A DNA stretch of 64,000 nt from NCBI GenBank assembly GCA_903864275.1, contig CAIPFE010000046.1:1-64000 (forward strand). The letters are read 5' to 3'. The translations under genes and the position numbers were made by a program. Position 1 is the stretch's first letter; the number at the start of each line of letters is the position of its first letter. Below the pieces are notes generated by a model. The model saw only the letters and a list, made by a program, of their open reading frames with translations. It did not search any database and had not been told where the DNA came from. Below are positions 55,648 to 63,999 of this stretch, piece by piece. Origin of the DNA: an uncultured Mucilaginibacter sp. Lineage in GTDB: Bacteria > Bacteroidota > Bacteroidia > Sphingobacteriales > Sphingobacteriaceae.

Positions 55648-56949
55648 CTACTCCCCAACCGAGACCATTTGCTGCGCTTCGGCCATTTTAAAACCATAGG
55701 CATAAACCAGGGTGGCAATTTTGTTTTCAGCGGGAATATCCGCCAAAAGCAATTGGTTAATACTTGCGCCGGCCTTAATGCCGGTGATATCATCGGCCAC
55801 ATTTGCAGGCACCTGTAATAGGTTCCAGTTACCGGTGGGGTTTACGGCTGTGTAGTAATGGCCGAATATTTCCGCAAAAACTTCTGATAACTCCAGCCTG
55901 TCGGGTGCGGTGTTGTCGTTGAACTCGCGTATAGCCTCCTTCTTTTCTCCGCCATTGCTTAAGCCCGAAGCGCCTTCTGAATTAATGAGATCTTTGGGCA
56001 CCGAAAATCCTTTGATGATACGAGCCTCGACCGACTTTTCAGTCGTCGCAAAAAGTTTATCATTATTTTGGATAGAGTAGGGCTTAAACTCCGGTTTTGA
56101 GGTCTCGTCCTCATACTCAATAACAATGATCTTTTGCGCGCTTTTTGCCCCCTGGAATGAACCGAGGTCTTTTTCCAGTTGCGAGGGGGTATTGGCATAA
56201 GGTCCCGCACCTGCGGGATCATTATCCGGACGACTATTATCAGCTTCTTCACGTCGCGATTGCATAAACAGCATCGTCGACGGTAAAAACCCGGTGGTTA
56301 CTTCCCGGTTGTTGAATATCTTAATGCCTGCTTCGGTTTCAAAATCTTCCCAAACGGAGTCAGCTTCAATCAACGGGTAGTCATCTACCTCGGGGTTAAA
56401 GTAATATAGTTGCCCTTTATATTTTTCCCACCCACCCGCTGCCAGTACCTGGTTTTTAATGGTTTGTTTATCCGGGTTGTATTTATCGAGGAAAGTGATC
56501 TTGTTGCGCATGATGTTTTTCCAGGTTTTACGCCCCCAGTCTGAGTACAACGCGTATTTATCAGCGGTACCGGGGCTGTCGATGTCACCCAAACGGATAT
56601 CCTCAAACTTGACATAATTTACCGAGGCCACTTTAAAATTGGCATTATAATTTACATGGATGCCAAAGCCGGTGAACAAAGCCTTATCGGTAGCTACGGC
56701 CTTTAACAATTTAGCCAGCGTTAATCCTTTTTGGTTGATGATCTGCTTACCCAGGCCGGGTTCTTCAAAACCATTGCCGGCAATAAATTTTGCCCGTTTG
56801 TTCCAGCAATCTTTGGCTGTTGGCGAAGCCGCTACAAGCTCGAGCATGCGTTGCGGATAAGCATTATCCAGGTCGTAGTTAAGTATGCCGAATGTTTGGT
56901 TCGGCCGCACTAATATCCTCCGCTCAATTTGTGGCAAATAGGTTTTCAT
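55648..56949 (-). CDS. Phage portal-like protein
   Basis: A 433-residue protein with a portal-like course: an N-terminal part (KDCWNKRAKFIAGNGF), a central FEDIRLGDIDSPG region and a C-terminal helical part (ATTEKSVEARIIKGFSVPKDL, near the usual clip/stem position). It would form the dodecameric DNA gate of the capsid. Position downstream of the capsid gene is unusual, because portal normally precedes protease and capsid. Confidence 0.7.
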   Translation of the reverse strand: MKTYLPQIERRILVRPNQTFGILNYDLDNAYPQRMLELVAASPTAKDCWNKRAKFIAGNGFEEPGLGKQIINQKGLTLAKLLKAVATDKALFTGFGIHVNYNANFKVASVNYVKFEDIRLGDIDSPGTADKYALYSDWGRKTWKNIMRNKITFLDKYNPDKQTIKNQVLAAGGWEKYKGQLYYFNPEVDDYPLIEADSVWEDFETEAGIKIFNNREVTTGFLPSTMLFMQSRREEADNSRPDNDPAGAGPYANTPSQLEKDLGSFQGAKSAQKIIVIEYEDETSKPEFKPYSIQNNDKLFATTEKSVEARIIKGFSVPKDLINSEGASGLSNGGEKKEAIREFNDNTAPDRLELSEVFAEIFGHYYTAVNPTGNWNLLQVPANVADDITGIKAGASINQLLLADIPAENKIATLVYAYGFKMAEAQQMVSVGE

Positions 56950-56960
56950 TTTTGTTATTT

Positions 56961-57057
56961 AGTTCATGGTTCATGGATCATAGTTCATAGTATTTTTAGT
57001 GTTCGATAGTCCATGATTGAGTTAATTGCTACCATGAACTATGAACCATCAACTATA
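56961..57057. repeat. GTTCATAG-type intergenic inverted pair
   Basis: AGTTCATGGTTCATGGATCA on the left faces ACCATGAACTATGAACCATC on the right. The same word TAGTTCATAGT forms the 3' end of the CRISPR array 2 repeat. Confidence 0.6.
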
Positions 57058-57059
57058 AA

Positions 57060-57647
57060 CTAACTGGCTACCAACGCCTCAATAGCTGCAATGGTGCTGG
57101 CATAAGTGGCACTGCCGCTGGTTGGGGCTATCGACACAGCGCGTGGCGGATAAGGTTCACGCAGCTTATCAGGGTTGGTAAGTTTTAACTTGTACCCGCC
57201 GTCCAGGGTTTCGTCGGCCGCACTGCGTTCGGCATCTGTGAGGATCAAGCCGTTCACGGCGCCGAACAATTCAATGGCCGAATCGCTGGAGTTGTAGTTG
57301 TTTACCGCTATTGCGCATACGCGGCCATATCCCATCGCCATTAGCTGTGCTTTTACGTCTACCGAAAATCCTGCAACATTAAAGTCGATCTCTTCGGTAT
57401 AACGGGGCCCCACGGATGTTTTTGCCAGCTTTGAGACAGTATTGAAACTGTTGTTGGTTCCTTCAAACTTGTATAGGTGGGCCGCACTTACGGCAGCTAG
57501 CCCGGTAACGATGAGCGGGTTGGTGGTATCATAAGTGATGGTGATGTCATCCTGGTTAAAGATGTATATCACATCCTCGATTCCGGCTGTTACAGGTGAA
57601 TCAGTTCCCAAACTGAACCCCGCGTTTATTTTATTGTAAATTGACAT
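57060..57647 (-). CDS. Phage structural protein, unknown
   Basis: A 195-residue protein between the major capsid and portal genes. Beta-rich middle (YNKINAGFSLGTDSPVTAGI at the start, RYTEEIDFNVAGFSVDVKAQ in the middle). It could be a minor capsid, neck or tail-tube component. No family recognised. Flanked on both sides by dispersed inverted repeats. Confidence 0.55.
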   Translation of the reverse strand: MSIYNKINAGFSLGTDSPVTAGIEDVIYIFNQDDITITYDTTNPLIVTGLAAVSAAHLYKFEGTNNSFNTVSKLAKTSVGPRYTEEIDFNVAGFSVDVKAQLMAMGYGRVCAIAVNNYNSSDSAIELFGAVNGLILTDAERSAADETLDGGYKLKLTNPDKLREPYPPRAVSIAPTSGSATYASTIAAIEALVAS

Positions 57648-57660
57648 GATTGGTTGATTA

Positions 57661-57755
57661 GCCCCCTAACCCCCTAAAGGGGGAATGGAGGTCGGATAAT
57701 TTTAATTGATTATTTTTAAATTTATTTGCTCCCCCTTTAGGGGGCCGGGGGGCTT
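57661..57755. repeat. CCCCCTAAAGGGGG inverted pair, copy 1
   Basis: GCCCCCTAACCCCCTAAAGG on the left and CTCCCCCTTTAGGGGGCCGG on the right form a strong long-range stem over a 45-nt AT-rich loop. It lies between the 195-residue gene and the capsid gene. Confidence 0.75.
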
Positions 57756-58962
57756 AGGCCGACAAATAAAAAATCTCGTTAGCGAATTTGTAGTTTACTG
57801 CCGCCTTCATACGGGCTTTCATGCGGACAACGTTATCATTAGTATACGGCTTCATGTAAACGGTTGACAGTTCAGAAGCATCGCCAAGCAGGTCGACGCC
57901 TAAAAACAGGTTGGATGAACGTGCGCCTAAAATGGTATTTGCCTGCCAGTGGTTCATGATCTGCAGCGGGATGCCCAGGTAGTCCATTTTTTTGATGTCG
58001 GTGAAGGCATTGATAACGTTAAGCGCCTTGTTTGCCTGCGCCTGTGCAAAAGAATAGCCGATGTGTAATGGAACCTGCAGGTTAAAATCATCCTGGATAC
58101 GGTCGGCAGGATCAAGCTGCGCATAAACGCTGCCAAGTACCGACAGTACATTGCTCACGTTAATATAGCTGATAGTGGCTGCCGTGGCGGTCCCGCTAAA
58201 AGTGGCGGCCAGGCGGCTGTTTATCTCGTTGTAGTTGCGTACCAGTTTAAAGGTAGTGGCGCTGGCTATTTGTACAAAATACGATTGTCCTTGTACCGAA
58301 ATACCCGGTGTGCCATTAGTGGTGTCCTTGCTTGTACCGGTCACCGCAGTAATAGTTACCACATCCCCGTCGGCTAATGTCGACGTGTCAGAAACCGTTA
58401 CCAGGCCTGTAGCATCGATTGATGTAGCAGCCATTGAAGTGGCCGGTTTGCCTAAACCAACTTTGTAAACGCCTGATGCTGCAGCGATAGTTGGCAACAG
58501 GCCTGGGAATGCAGCGGTAAAGGTGGCCTCTTTGGTTGAGCCTTTGCCCAGCCAGTACAAACGCTCGTTAGCGATCTGTATTTTGGTGAGATAGCGCTGT
58601 ACCATAAAGTCGGACAGATCAACGACGCCTTCGTAGTCCAGGAATGCACCCGGTTTAAGACTTTGCGCTTCCCATGACTGGATCAGTTTATCCCATTGTT
58701 CCTGTTTCATAAATTCGTACACTACCGGGTCCAGGTAGCTTTCGTTTTGTAAGGCTGTGGTGCCCTGGTCGTGAAATATCCCCGATGGATCCTGTAATAC
58801 CACGTTGTCATCAACGTCAAGTATCACTTTGCGTGCCTTTACGTCGTTTATAACGGTTAGCAGTCCGCGCTTTACTGAATCGGCTTCCAGTAGCGTGCTT
58901 GCCATAAACCCGGCCAGCGCTTCGCCGGCATAGGTATTGTTTGTAAATGTGAATTGAGCCAT
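57754..58962 (-). CDS. Phage major capsid protein with inserted beta domain
   Basis: A 402-residue protein in the major-capsid position after the protease/scaffold gene. The N-terminal part (KRGLLTVINDVKARKVILDV and QEQWDKLIQSWEAQSLKPGA) and the C-terminal part (ANTILGARSSNLFLGVDLLG) are helix-rich. Between them, about 175-270, is a Ser/Thr/Val-rich beta segment (GLVTVSDTSTLADGDVVTIT then QSYFVQIASATTFKLVRNY) that resembles E1-FCCH-like modules seen in phage decoration or fibre proteins. The insertion is probably displayed on the capsid surface. Confidence 0.75.
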   Translation of the reverse strand: MAQFTFTNNTYAGEALAGFMASTLLEADSVKRGLLTVINDVKARKVILDVDDNVVLQDPSGIFHDQGTTALQNESYLDPVVYEFMKQEQWDKLIQSWEAQSLKPGAFLDYEGVVDLSDFMVQRYLTKIQIANERLYWLGKGSTKEATFTAAFPGLLPTIAAASGVYKVGLGKPATSMAATSIDATGLVTVSDTSTLADGDVVTITAVTGTSKDTTNGTPGISVQGQSYFVQIASATTFKLVRNYNEINSRLAATFSGTATAATISYINVSNVLSVLGSVYAQLDPADRIQDDFNLQVPLHIGYSFAQAQANKALNVINAFTDIKKMDYLGIPLQIMNHWQANTILGARSSNLFLGVDLLGDASELSTVYMKPYTNDNVVRMKARMKAAVNYKFANEIFYLSA

Positions 58963-58972
58963 AAATGTTTTT

Positions 58973-59090
58973 GCCCCCGACCCCCTAAAGGGGGAGCTTT
59001 GATTAATGTGGTTTGCTAATAGGGATTAGAAATATTGATTGTTGATTAAAATTGAAGAAAAAAAGTTCCCCCTTTAGGGGGTTAGGGGGC
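58973..59090. repeat. CCCCCTAAAGGGGG inverted pair, copy 2
   Basis: GCCCCCGACCCCCTAAAGGG on the left and TTCCCCCTTTAGGGGGTTAG on the right, with a 68-nt loop. It fills the gap between the protease/scaffold and capsid genes. Confidence 0.75.
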
Positions 59091-60295
59091 TATTGGGCGA
59101 CTGCTTTCCTAACCGCGTTTTTAGCAAGGGTAGTTTGCGGGGCGAAGAAGGGGACAGGTTCGGTTTTTGCTTTGTTGCTGCGTTTTGAGCCTTCGGGGGT
59201 AAACTCGGAGCAAATCTCGTTCTTTACTTCTTCACGTGTTTTTTTAAGGCGGCTGGTTGCTGTTTCAAGGGCTTCTTTTGCTTCGGCTAATAGTGCATTT
59301 TGTGCATGCAGCTTCGCTTTGATGGATTGCAGCCTGTTTTGGATGTCCAGAGGTTTTTTCGAAGATTTAAGCTTGTCCGATGGTGTGCTGTCATCATCAT
59401 CGTCAGCGTCCGGGTCGGCATCGGGATCAGTTGCAGGTGATGTGATCTTTTGTACCTGGCCGCCCTGTACTGCTATTTTGCTGCCGCTTGCAGTGGTGTA
59501 ACAATCACTGGCAGCGGGGCTGCTCATGTCTTCGTCACTGTAAACCTCGGAGCCTTCGCCCAGTTCACCGGCATGGTGCAGGGTGCCCTTATCGGTAATG
59601 GTTTGTTTGTTTACTACCTTCTTAAAGAAGTTCATAATCTTATCCAAAACCGACGTGGTTTTTTCGATAAGTTCTTTGTTTTCGATGTTCATGTTGCTTT
59701 TATTGGTTAAGATTTTATTGATGTACCGCTGGTAAACAGCGGGCGCTGTGCTTATATATTTTTTGATGATGGCACTGTTGGTAATTTCCGTGCTGTAATC
59801 TTCCACCTGGTCAATGAAGCCGAGTTCAAGCGCCTGGTCGGCAGATAACCAGGTGACGGAGTTGATCAAACTATTAACTGTAACTCCGTCCAACCCGGTT
59901 TTGTCTATATATATTTGCCCCAGGCGCGATTGCACCATATTCAGCATCTGTACATCTTTTAAAAGGTCGTCGGCATTGCCGCCGGTACCTACCATCGGCT
60001 TGTGGATCATCAACAACGCGTATTTGCTCATTACCACCGTTTTGCCGCCCATCGCCACTATGGAGGCTGCCGATGCCGCCAGTGCGTCGACATACGTGGT
60101 TACATTGCCCTTGTATTTTTTAAGGAGGTCATAAATAACAATAGCATCAAATGCGCTGCCGCCAACCGAACTGATGTGCACTTCAACATCCTGCCCCGCG
60201 GCTGCCTCCAATTGCAATTGAACGGATGAAGATGACAAGCTCCCGGAGCCTATGCAATCTGTTTCGGTATCGTATAAGTATATTTTGTAGCTCAT
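59090..60295 (-). CDS. Phage ClpP-like prohead protease fused to a scaffold-like domain
   Basis: A 401-residue protein. The first 200 residues are a ClpP/S14-like serine protease: VEVHISSVGGSAFDAIVIYD, nucleophile Ser in ALAASAASIVAMGG and His in LLMIHKPMVG. The remaining part is acidic and low-complexity (DPDADPDADDDDD) and then a long coiled coil (about 310-370), as in scaffolding proteins. It would shape the procapsid and then digest the scaffold. First gene of the minus-strand head operon. Confidence 0.85.
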   Translation of the reverse strand: MSYKIYLYDTETDCIGSGSLSSSSVQLQLEAAAGQDVEVHISSVGGSAFDAIVIYDLLKKYKGNVTTYVDALAASAASIVAMGGKTVVMSKYALLMIHKPMVGTGGNADDLLKDVQMLNMVQSRLGQIYIDKTGLDGVTVNSLINSVTWLSADQALELGFIDQVEDYSTEITNSAIIKKYISTAPAVYQRYINKILTNKSNMNIENKELIEKTTSVLDKIMNFFKKVVNKQTITDKGTLHHAGELGEGSEVYSDEDMSSPAASDCYTTASGSKIAVQGGQVQKITSPATDPDADPDADDDDDSTPSDKLKSSKKPLDIQNRLQSIKAKLHAQNALLAEAKEALETATSRLKKTREEVKNEICSEFTPEGSKRSNKAKTEPVPFFAPQTTLAKNAVRKAVAQ

Positions 60296-60419
60296 TTTTA
60301 AGATGTGAGATGTTAGATGTTAGTATTGAGACTTGTTGAGTCCGGAACTCGGGAAAGTCCGAAAGACCGGAAGTTGTGATGACTGTTATACAAATATCCG
60401 GACAAGTTTTTAATCAGTT

Positions 60420-60620
60420 GGTGACACTGTTTTGTCAGTAATGATATTTATGCTGATTGGCATAATTCAAAGGTCGGAATTGTTTTTTAATTTGATGGTG
60501 ACAGGGTTTTGTCAGTATTATTTTTTTGTGATCCCGATAGCTATCGGGACACCCACCGACTGGTATAATTCAAAGGTCGGGACAATTTTTTGTTTATATG
60601 GTGACAGTGTTTTGTCAGTA
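60420..60620. promoter_or_regulatory. Triple TGACA-N6-TGTCA repeat upstream of the head operon
   Basis: GGTGACACTGTTTTGTCAGT and close variants lie at 60420-60440, 60497-60517 and 60600-60620. Each contains the inverted repeat TGACA-N6-TGTCA. The second and third are preceded by ATAATTCAAAGGTCGG (60462-60477 and 60565-60580). A perfect palindrome CCCGATAGCTATCGGG is at 60533-60548. The array fills the gap between lepB and the protease gene start at 60295 and is likely a repressor-binding or recombination region. Confidence 0.65.
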
Positions 60621-60736
60621 GTTGTCTGAACCTTTGATTAAGCTGATTAAATGATTTTTATGAGGACTCGTTAACGTCTAAAATAAATAAAATTGTTCGG
60701 TCACATTAAATCAGTTAAATCAGTGGTTCAGACAAG

Positions 60737-61834
60737 TTAATTTATAGGCTTCAGTATCCTGTTCCACCGTATTTTGTGAAATAAGTCCTGGGTTGAATCA
60801 ATGCTCATAAATGTGATGATGGCTTTGCCTACAATATGATCTTCAGGCACGTATCCCCAAAAACGGCAATCGAGGGAGTTGTGGCGGTTGTCGCCCATCA
60901 TCCAGTAGTAGTTCATTTTAAAAGTATAGGTGTTGGCTTTTTTGCCATTGATCAGGATGGTATTACTGGAAGTATCTACTTTATTTTGTTCGTAAACTTC
61001 AATTGCGCGACGGTATAATGCGAGGGTGGAATCATTAAGCGGTATCGTATAACCGCGTTTTGGTAAAACCAATGGTCCGAAATTATCCTGGTTCCATTTA
61101 AACTTAGGATTATGCGGGAATACTCCCGGATCGTATTGCCCGGCAGGCAAAATTGTAGGCACAACACTTTTAATATTTGAAAAACTTTTAAAAGCCGACA
61201 GGTTTTGTTTTGGGATCACCATATCAAAAGTGTTGAGACCTGTTTGCCCCAACGATTCAATATTCATATCCTGGATCGTCTGCGGGTTAATATCCCGGCC
61301 GTCGGTAACCACAGTGTACGATGTTTGCGCATTCTCCCCATTTTTGGCTGCTTTGCCATTAATATAAACCTGTGTGTTCACGATGGTCAGCACATCGCCC
61401 GGTGCTGCCTGGCAGCGTTTTATCAGGTTCATACGTTGATCGACGGGTATATTTTGGTCGGCCTCTTCGGGTTTATTAAATACCACGATATCACCTTTTT
61501 TAACTTCCGAAAATCCCGGCAAACGTAAATAAGGAAGTTGTATCAAATCCAGATAGGTTTTTATTCCAAAAACCTTTGGCTCAGTAAACGGAATAGATAA
61601 AGGCGTGATTGGCATTCGCGGGCCATAGCTGCATTTACTGACGAATAAGTAATCACCGACTAATTCGGTACCTTCCATCGAACCTGAGGGAATTGCATAA
61701 GCCGAAAACAATAAACCACGGATAATGGTTGCAGCAACCACTGCAAATACCAGCGCATCAACCCACTCGCGGGTTTTTGATTTCTTTTGCTTTGTGCTGT
61801 CTGTTTTCTTTTTAAAGGCGAATTTCCAGTTCAT
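60737..61834 (-). CDS. lepB: Signal peptidase I
   Basis: A 365-residue type I signal peptidase. It has an N-terminal membrane anchor (about 27-44), catalytic Ser52 in YAIPSGSMEG, general base Lys139 in NLIKRCQAAPGD and the C-terminal box GDNRHNSLDCRFWG. Longer than E. coli LepB in the beta domain, as usual in Bacteroidota. A housekeeping gene by family, but here it lies between two phage-derived blocks. Confidence 0.95.
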   Translation of the reverse strand: MNWKFAFKKKTDSTKQKKSKTREWVDALVFAVVAATIIRGLLFSAYAIPSGSMEGTELVGDYLFVSKCSYGPRMPITPLSIPFTEPKVFGIKTYLDLIQLPYLRLPGFSEVKKGDIVVFNKPEEADQNIPVDQRMNLIKRCQAAPGDVLTIVNTQVYINGKAAKNGENAQTSYTVVTDGRDINPQTIQDMNIESLGQTGLNTFDMVIPKQNLSAFKSFSNIKSVVPTILPAGQYDPGVFPHNPKFKWNQDNFGPLVLPKRGYTIPLNDSTLALYRRAIEVYEQNKVDTSSNTILINGKKANTYTFKMNYYWMMGDNRHNSLDCRFWGYVPEDHIVGKAIITFMSIDSTQDLFHKIRWNRILKPIN

Positions 61835-61964
61835 GATAAACGAAGTTTATCAGTTTAGATTTGAAACCTGCGCAACTGTTACAAAAAATAATACGTTTTT
61901 CAGCTGCCGGCGAATTCGCAAACAGCAATCCCTATACTTCCGCTTAAAATGATGACTAAATCAA

Positions 61965-63005
61965 TTAAAAATAGGTATTCACGGCAAACTCAAACTGATC
62001 TAAAAATATCTTTTTAAAGGCGCTTATGTTATTTTGCTCGTAAAATAATAGCATTGCTTTTTTGTACTCAATAGAATCAACTGTCCTGAATGAAATGGGG
62101 CAGTATTGATAAGCCATTAAAACAGCGTTGCTTACGATGCGAGCCGTTCTTTTATTGCCATCGGTAAAAGCTTGTATATACGAAAGCAGTACGAGCGAAA
62201 GTAAAGACTTTTCAAGCACATTGTTTTTGCTGTTTACCAAAATACACATGTCGTTTAAAGCCTCGCGTATCTGATGCTCATTATCCAGAGGCATATAATT
62301 CGTGCCCGATATACCCACCCTTCTTTGCCTGATGTTCCGGTCGACCCCCAAATCTTTTATTAGTAAACTGTGGATGTCCTCAATTCCGCGAATGTTCAGC
62401 GGTACCACATAATCAGGGTGCTCAATAATAAAGTTTATAGCGTCCTTATGGTTTAATAGCATGATAGCATCGTCCTTTGGTTTGCCGGCGGCAGTTTCCT
62501 TCTCTTTTAATAAACGTTCAGTTTCCAGGAGGGAGTAGGTATTGCCTTCAATTTGAGATGATTTCCAGCTCAGGTCAATAGCCAATCGTTCCAGTTCCTT
62601 ATTGTAAGCTGACGGCGACAGGTGTGATATGTTATCTTTAAACTTTGATTGCAGCGCTTCAATGCGTTTTTCCTCATCTTCAGTAAATGGTTTAACCCGG
62701 CTTAATACATCAGTAATAAGCCTAAAATTAAAAGTGTTTTTAATCTGCCGCTCGTCCTGTTCTTTTTCAAAATATTGATTTAAATCGAAGGAATTTAACA
62801 ACTCATACGAGGGACTGATCGCATATTTTGTTGCCCTGCCTTTTCCTTCGGTGCTAATCAGATCATCCGAATAAAGCTTGTTCAAGAGCCGCTTAACTGT
62901 CGCATAAGCTATTGCTCCGTTCAGGCCATCATGTATTTCTTTTGACGAACGTAGCGGATGAGCTTTTATATACGCCAATATGCTATTAGTATTATCTGTT
63001 TTCAT
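61965..63005 (-). CDS. Fic-fold protein with catalytic His replaced by Gln
   Basis: A 346-residue protein with an N-terminal winged helix (about 5-65, NSILAYIKAHPLRSSKEIHD), inhibitory-type motif SSQIEGN near 150 and the Fic core QAFTDGNKRTARI. The residue at the catalytic His position is Gln278 (codon CAA). The rest of the loop (Phe, Asp, Gly, Asn, Lys, Arg) is kept. This predicts loss or change of AMP transfer and a mainly regulatory or binding role. An inverted repeat lies directly upstream. Confidence 0.85.
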   Translation of the reverse strand: MKTDNTNSILAYIKAHPLRSSKEIHDGLNGAIAYATVKRLLNKLYSDDLISTEGKGRATKYAISPSYELLNSFDLNQYFEKEQDERQIKNTFNFRLITDVLSRVKPFTEDEEKRIEALQSKFKDNISHLSPSAYNKELERLAIDLSWKSSQIEGNTYSLLETERLLKEKETAAGKPKDDAIMLLNHKDAINFIIEHPDYVVPLNIRGIEDIHSLLIKDLGVDRNIRQRRVGISGTNYMPLDNEHQIREALNDMCILVNSKNNVLEKSLLSLVLLSYIQAFTDGNKRTARIVSNAVLMAYQYCPISFRTVDSIEYKKAMLLFYEQNNISAFKKIFLDQFEFAVNTYF

Positions 63006-63065
63006 ATTTGTGGCTCATTTTATAATCAAATATAGCTCAAATAAATGAAATAATGAGCCACAAAT
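63006..63065. promoter_or_regulatory. Inverted repeat operator candidate upstream of the second Fic-fold gene
   Basis: ATTTGTGGCTCATT (63006-63019) and its exact complement (63052-63065) flank 32 AT-rich bases. Further copies of the core GAGCTCAAT or TTGAGCTT continue to about 63140. It directly abuts the start codon region of a gene with an N-terminal winged helix, suggesting autoregulation. Confidence 0.6.
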
Positions 63066-63183
63066 TGAATATAATTGAGCTTTAATGAAATGAAGCTCAA
63101 TTAAAGTTAATTTAAAGCTCATTTTAACTCATTGTTGAGCTTGAAAGCCACATGCGTTGAGCCCAATCTTGCCCATTTGAATA

Positions 63184-63420
63184 TTACCGCGCATTCTCAA
63201 AACTATTCAGCGCACGCCAGATCGTACGTTCGTCCTTCATGAATTTTACTTCAGCCTCCAGTACAGCCTGGTTTTTGTTGATCCCCCGCGTCTGCACCTG
63301 CGCCTGTACCCACAAGAAGATCTCCCGGTAAATAAAAACTTTTGTGTTTATAAACCCGGCCTTGTACATAGCCGAGAATATACCCTCGTCAAATAAAGTG
63401 TTGGCAAGTTCAATGTTCAT
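63184..63420 (-). CDS. Small phage-associated hypothetical protein
   Basis: A 78-residue helical protein (LANTLFDEGIFSAMYKAGFI at the start) without signal peptide. It lies 90 bp after the tape-measure-like gene on the same strand, so it is probably part of that module. The pattern of short helices and the RTIWRALNSFE end do not match a family I know. Confidence 0.5.
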   Translation of the reverse strand: MNIELANTLFDEGIFSAMYKAGFINTKVFIYREIFLWVQAQVQTRGINKNQAVLEAEVKFMKDERTIWRALNSFENAR

Positions 63421-63510
63421 AAATTTGTTGATCGGTTGGATTAAATTGGTTGTGTAAGGGGTTTGAAATAAGGGACAAAACCTTTCAGCTTTCGCCTTTA
63501 ACCTTTTACC

Positions 63511-63999
63511 TCACAGGTTTACCCGGTTAATAGTTTGCGCCAGAATATTTTGCTGATTGTTCACGTCCTTCACATCAACATAAACTGGTGGGAAATTATT
63601 GATCATTTGATACGCGATAGTATTGGCCAGGTTTTTTTGGTCGGTTACCGGTTGATTGTAATAGCGGTTGGCGTCACCGCCGTCGGTAAATATCCCGCCT
63701 ACAGCATAGCCGCGGCCAGGGTTGGTTATTGAGAAATCACGACCTCCAAATCCAACATTTATGGCGCTCACCAAATTGCGCGCCCACGGCACCTGCATGG
63801 CTTCTGAAACAACGATACCTTCTCCGGAACGCAGGTAAGCGTTGGTATTGTCGGTTTTGCAGTAACCGGATAGTAAACCGCCACGCCCATCAGAGCTATA
63901 ATGAAAACCTCCCCTGGCGTATGCAGGCGGCTTTTGCGAAGCTATTTTTGCTACCTGTACCGCAGTTTCCGCGATTATAACCGGGATTGCCAGGGCCCC
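63511..63999 (-). CDS. Probable phage tail tape-measure protein, C-terminal part (runs off window)
   Basis: The frame is open from the window edge to the stop at 63511, giving at least 163 residues; the ATG at 63798 is internal. Visible features: a hydrophobic ALAIPVIIAETAVQVAKIAS segment, then Gly-rich YARGGFHYSSDGRGG, SGEGIVVSEAMQVPWARNLV and GYAVGGIFTDGGDANRYY. The GEGIVVSE phrase and Gly-rich context are typical of tape-measure C-termini. Partial, so the call rests on the tail end only. Confidence 0.65.
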   Translation of the reverse strand, partial: GALAIPVIIAETAVQVAKIASQKPPAYARGGFHYSSDGRGGLLSGYCKTDNTNAYLRSGEGIVVSEAMQVPWARNLVSAINVGFGGRDFSITNPGRGYAVGGIFTDGGDANRYYNQPVTDQKNLANTIAYQMINNFPPVYVDVKDVNNQQNILAQTINRVNL

